DNA of 6,903 nucleotides, taken from positions 1-6,903 of the forward strand of contig JAENXB010000155.1 in the NCBI GenBank assembly GCA_016649785.1. The letters run 5' to 3'. The position numbers were made by a program, and so were the translations under genes. Below are positions 4,807-6,903 of the stretch, in pieces. Origin of the DNA: Flavobacteriaceae bacterium. Its GTDB lineage: Bacteria > Bacteroidota > Bacteroidia > Flavobacteriales > Flavobacteriaceae. The notes below the pieces were generated by a model that had not been told where the DNA came from, searched no databases, and worked only from the letters and a program-made list of their open reading frames with translations. Positions within the stretch are counted from its first letter, which is position 1, and every line of letters begins with the position of its first letter.

Positions 4807-6903
4807 TTAAAGGATTTTTGCATTTTTAACCTTTTCATCTGTTAAGGCTAACTTAATTACATCTTCCATATCTTTCACATAATGAAAGGTAAGCCCTTCC
4901 AGATATTCCTTTTTTATTTCGTCTATATCGCGCTTATTTTCTTCACATAAAATAATCTCTTTGATCCGCGCTCTTTTTGCGGCCAATATTTTCTCTTTTA
5001 ATCCACCAACCGGCAACACTTTCCCACGCAAAGTGATCTCGCCTGTCATGGCCAGGCTCTTTTTGATTTTTCTCTGGGTAAACAGCGATACCAAAGAAGT
5101 TAACATGGTTATCCCTGCGCTTGGTCCGTCTTTAGGGGTAGCACCTTCCGGTACGTGAATATGTACATTGTATTTGCTGAAAACATCCTGGTCAAGTCCT
5201 AAAAATTCGGCATTGGATTTTATATATTCCATCGCTATAGTAGCCGATTCCTTCATCACTTTTCCTAAGTTTCCGGTAATACTAAGATTACCTTTTCCTC
5301 TGGAAAGAATTGATTCAATAAATAAAATATCGCCCCCAACCTGGGTCCAGGCAAGTCCGGTTACAACTCCAGCAACATCGTTGTTTTCATATTTATCCCT
5401 TTCCATTCGGGGACTTCCCAAAATTTCCAGGACATCTTCATTGGTTATCTTGATGTGATATTCCTCACCCATCGCAATATTCTTGGCTGCATACCGCACC
5501 ATTTTGGCGATTTTTTTCTCAAGTCCGCGCACTCCGGATTCCCGGGTGTAACCTTCTACAATTTTTTCAAGTTGAGGGATCCCAATTTTAAGATGTTCTT
5601 TGGAAAGTCCGTGCTCTTTTAATTGTTTCGGAAGTAAATGTCGTTTTGCAATTTCAACTTTCTCCTCTATGGTATATCCGGAAACATTGATTATTTCCAT
5701 TCTGTCCATTAATGCCGGTTGCAGGTTGCCCAAACTGTTGGCAGTTGCAACAAACATCACCTTGGAAAGGTCAAATCCCATTTCCAGGAAATTATCGTGA
5801 AAATCGCTGTTTTGTTCAGGATCCAGAACCTCAAGTAAGGCCGAGGAAGGATCCCCGCTATGCCCACTGGTAAGTTTATCTATTTCATCCAGGACGAATA
5901 CAGGATTGCTTGTCCCCGCTTTTTTAAGGCTCTGAATAATCCTTCCGGGCATCGCGCCAATATAGGTTTTACGGTGCCCGCGAATCTCTGCTTCATCTCT
6001 TAACCCACCCAAGGAAATACGAACATATTCCCGGCCTAAAGCCTCGGCAATGGATTTTCCCAACGAAGTTTTTCCAACTCCGGGAGGACCGTATAAACAT
6101 ATAATTGGCGATTTCATATCATTACGCAGTTTTAAAACCGCCAGATATTCAATAATTCTTTCTTTTACATCATCCAATCCATAATGATCCCTATCCAAGA
6201 TCTTTTTAGCGCGTTTTAAATCGAATTTATCTTTGCTGAATTCATTCCAGGGAAGATCTAAAAACAGATCCAGATAATTGCGCTGAATGGAATATTCAGC
6301 TACCTGGGGATTCATTCGCTGCATTTTGGCGAGTTCTTTGGTAAAATGTTTTTTAACATTTTCTCCCCATTTCTTCTTCTTGGCACGAACGGCAAATTCT
6401 TCCATCTCGTCTTCCTGAGAAACACCACCCAATTCTTCCTGGATCGTCTTCATTTGCTGATGAAGGAAATATTCCCGTTGTTGCTGGCTCATATCGCTTT
6501 GAACCTTGCTTTGAATATCATTTTTTAGTTCCAGTTTTTGGAACTCAATATTCATATATTTTAAGGTAGACAGTGCCCTGTCTTTTAAATTATTGGTTTC
6601 CAGCAATTTTTGTTTCTCCTCAACCGTCAGGTTCATATTGGAAGAAACAAAGTTTATAAGAAACGAAGGGCTTTCAATATTTTTAATAGCAAAAGATGCT
6701 TCTGAAGGAATATTCGGGCTGCCTTTTATAATTTGAAGAGACAGGTCTTTTATAGAATCCACAATTGCAGCGAATTCCTTGTTGCTTGATTCCGGCCTTT
6801 TCTCTGGCACTTCTTTAATTGAAGCTGTTAAATAAGGTTTTTCTGAAATAATTTCAGAAATTTCAAATCGTTTTTTACCCTGAATAATTATAGTGGTATT
6901 CCC
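4807..6903 (-). CDS. lon: ATP-dependent Lon protease, N-terminus cut by window edge
   Basis: Cytoplasmic AAA+ serine protease (EC 3.4.21.53) that unfolds and degrades damaged and short-lived regulatory proteins. The frame is open to the window edge, giving 698 residues; family members have about 800-820, so roughly 110-120 N-terminal residues are outside. The visible part begins GNTTIIIQGKKRFEI, typical of the Lon substrate-binding domain, so the GTG at 6808-6810 is an internal Val codon, not the start. In visible numbering: a helical coiled region at about 90-225; Walker A GPPGVGKTS at 272-280; Walker B VFVLDEIDK at 335-343; sensor-1 Asn389; arginine finger Arg401; sensor-2 Arg459 in GVRGLEK; then the protease domain with PKDGPSAG at 590-597 (catalytic Ser595) and GGLKEK ending in catalytic Lys638. 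All catalytic residues are present, so this is an active LonA-type enzyme. It ends at its own terminator, separating it from cmk. The promoter lies outside the window. Confidence 0.97.
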   Translation of the reverse strand, partial: GNTTIIIQGKKRFEISEIISEKPYLTASIKEVPEKRPESSNKEFAAIVDSIKDLSLQIIKGSPNIPSEASFAIKNIESPSFLINFVSSNMNLTVEEKQKLLETNNLKDRALSTLKYMNIEFQKLELKNDIQSKVQSDMSQQQREYFLHQQMKTIQEELGGVSQEDEMEEFAVRAKKKKWGENVKKHFTKELAKMQRMNPQVAEYSIQRNYLDLFLDLPWNEFSKDKFDLKRAKKILDRDHYGLDDVKERIIEYLAVLKLRNDMKSPIICLYGPPGVGKTSLGKSIAEALGREYVRISLGGLRDEAEIRGHRKTYIGAMPGRIIQSLKKAGTSNPVFVLDEIDKLTSGHSGDPSSALLEVLDPEQNSDFHDNFLEMGFDLSKVMFVATANSLGNLQPALMDRMEIINVSGYTIEEKVEIAKRHLLPKQLKEHGLSKEHLKIGIPQLEKIVEGYTRESGVRGLEKKIAKMVRYAAKNIAMGEEYHIKITNEDVLEILGSPRMERDKYENNDVAGVVTGLAWTQVGGDILFIESILSRGKGNLSITGNLGKVMKESATIAMEYIKSNAEFLGLDQDVFSKYNVHIHVPEGATPKDGPSAGITMLTSLVSLFTQRKIKKSLAMTGEITLRGKVLPVGGLKEKILAAKRARIKEIILCEENKRDIDEIKKEYLEGLTFHYVKDMEDVIKLALTDEKVKNAKIL

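Noticed and set aside
6808..6810. GTG as the start of lon
   Set aside because: The frame continues upstream to the window edge with typical Lon N-terminal sequence (GNTTIIIQGKKRFEI), so this is an internal Val codon.

Overview
The window looks like ordinary chromosomal DNA from a member of the Bacteroidota, most likely a marine-type Flavobacteriaceae. Three things point there. The DNA is AT-rich. None of the five visible start codons has a Shine-Dalgarno sequence; each instead sits behind an A/T-rich leader. The promoter-like sites match the Bacteroidota -7 element TAnnTTTG (TACTTTTG twice, TACATTTG twice). The protein sequences also read as flavobacterial housekeeping proteins. This placement is inference; no 16S or other marker is present.

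All genes lie on the minus strand, so transcription runs from high to low coordinates. In that order they are: lon, an ATP-dependent protease whose N-terminus is cut by the window edge (4807-6903); a strong terminator (4778-4801); cmk, cytidylate kinase, with its own promoter (3972-4682); a roughly 120-nt leader and promoter; rpsA, ribosomal protein S1 with six S1 domains (1959-3790), broken by a one-base frameshift near 3062; a strong hairpin terminator (1879-1919); a promoter; pyrR (1181-1720) and pyrB (243-1172), 8 nt apart and surely one transcript; a nested inverted repeat (192-241); and the start of a small STAS-like protein gene that runs off the left edge (1-172).

Functionally, cmk, pyrR and pyrB all concern pyrimidine nucleotides. 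PyrB makes carbamoyl aspartate, the committed step of UMP synthesis. PyrR is a uracil phosphoribosyltransferase and, in other phyla, an RNA-binding repressor of pyr genes. Cmk recycles CMP and dCMP. The cmk-rpsA pairing is an old conserved neighbourhood, also seen in Escherichia coli.

I found no mobile element, CRISPR array, tRNA, rRNA, defence system or other novel system. The points that deserve a second look are: the rpsA frameshift, which is probably a sequence error because the gene is normally essential; a near-perfect promoter on the opposite strand that would fire straight into the rpsA terminator; the pyrR leader, which looks too short for PyrR attenuation; and several inverted repeats in the intergenic spacers.
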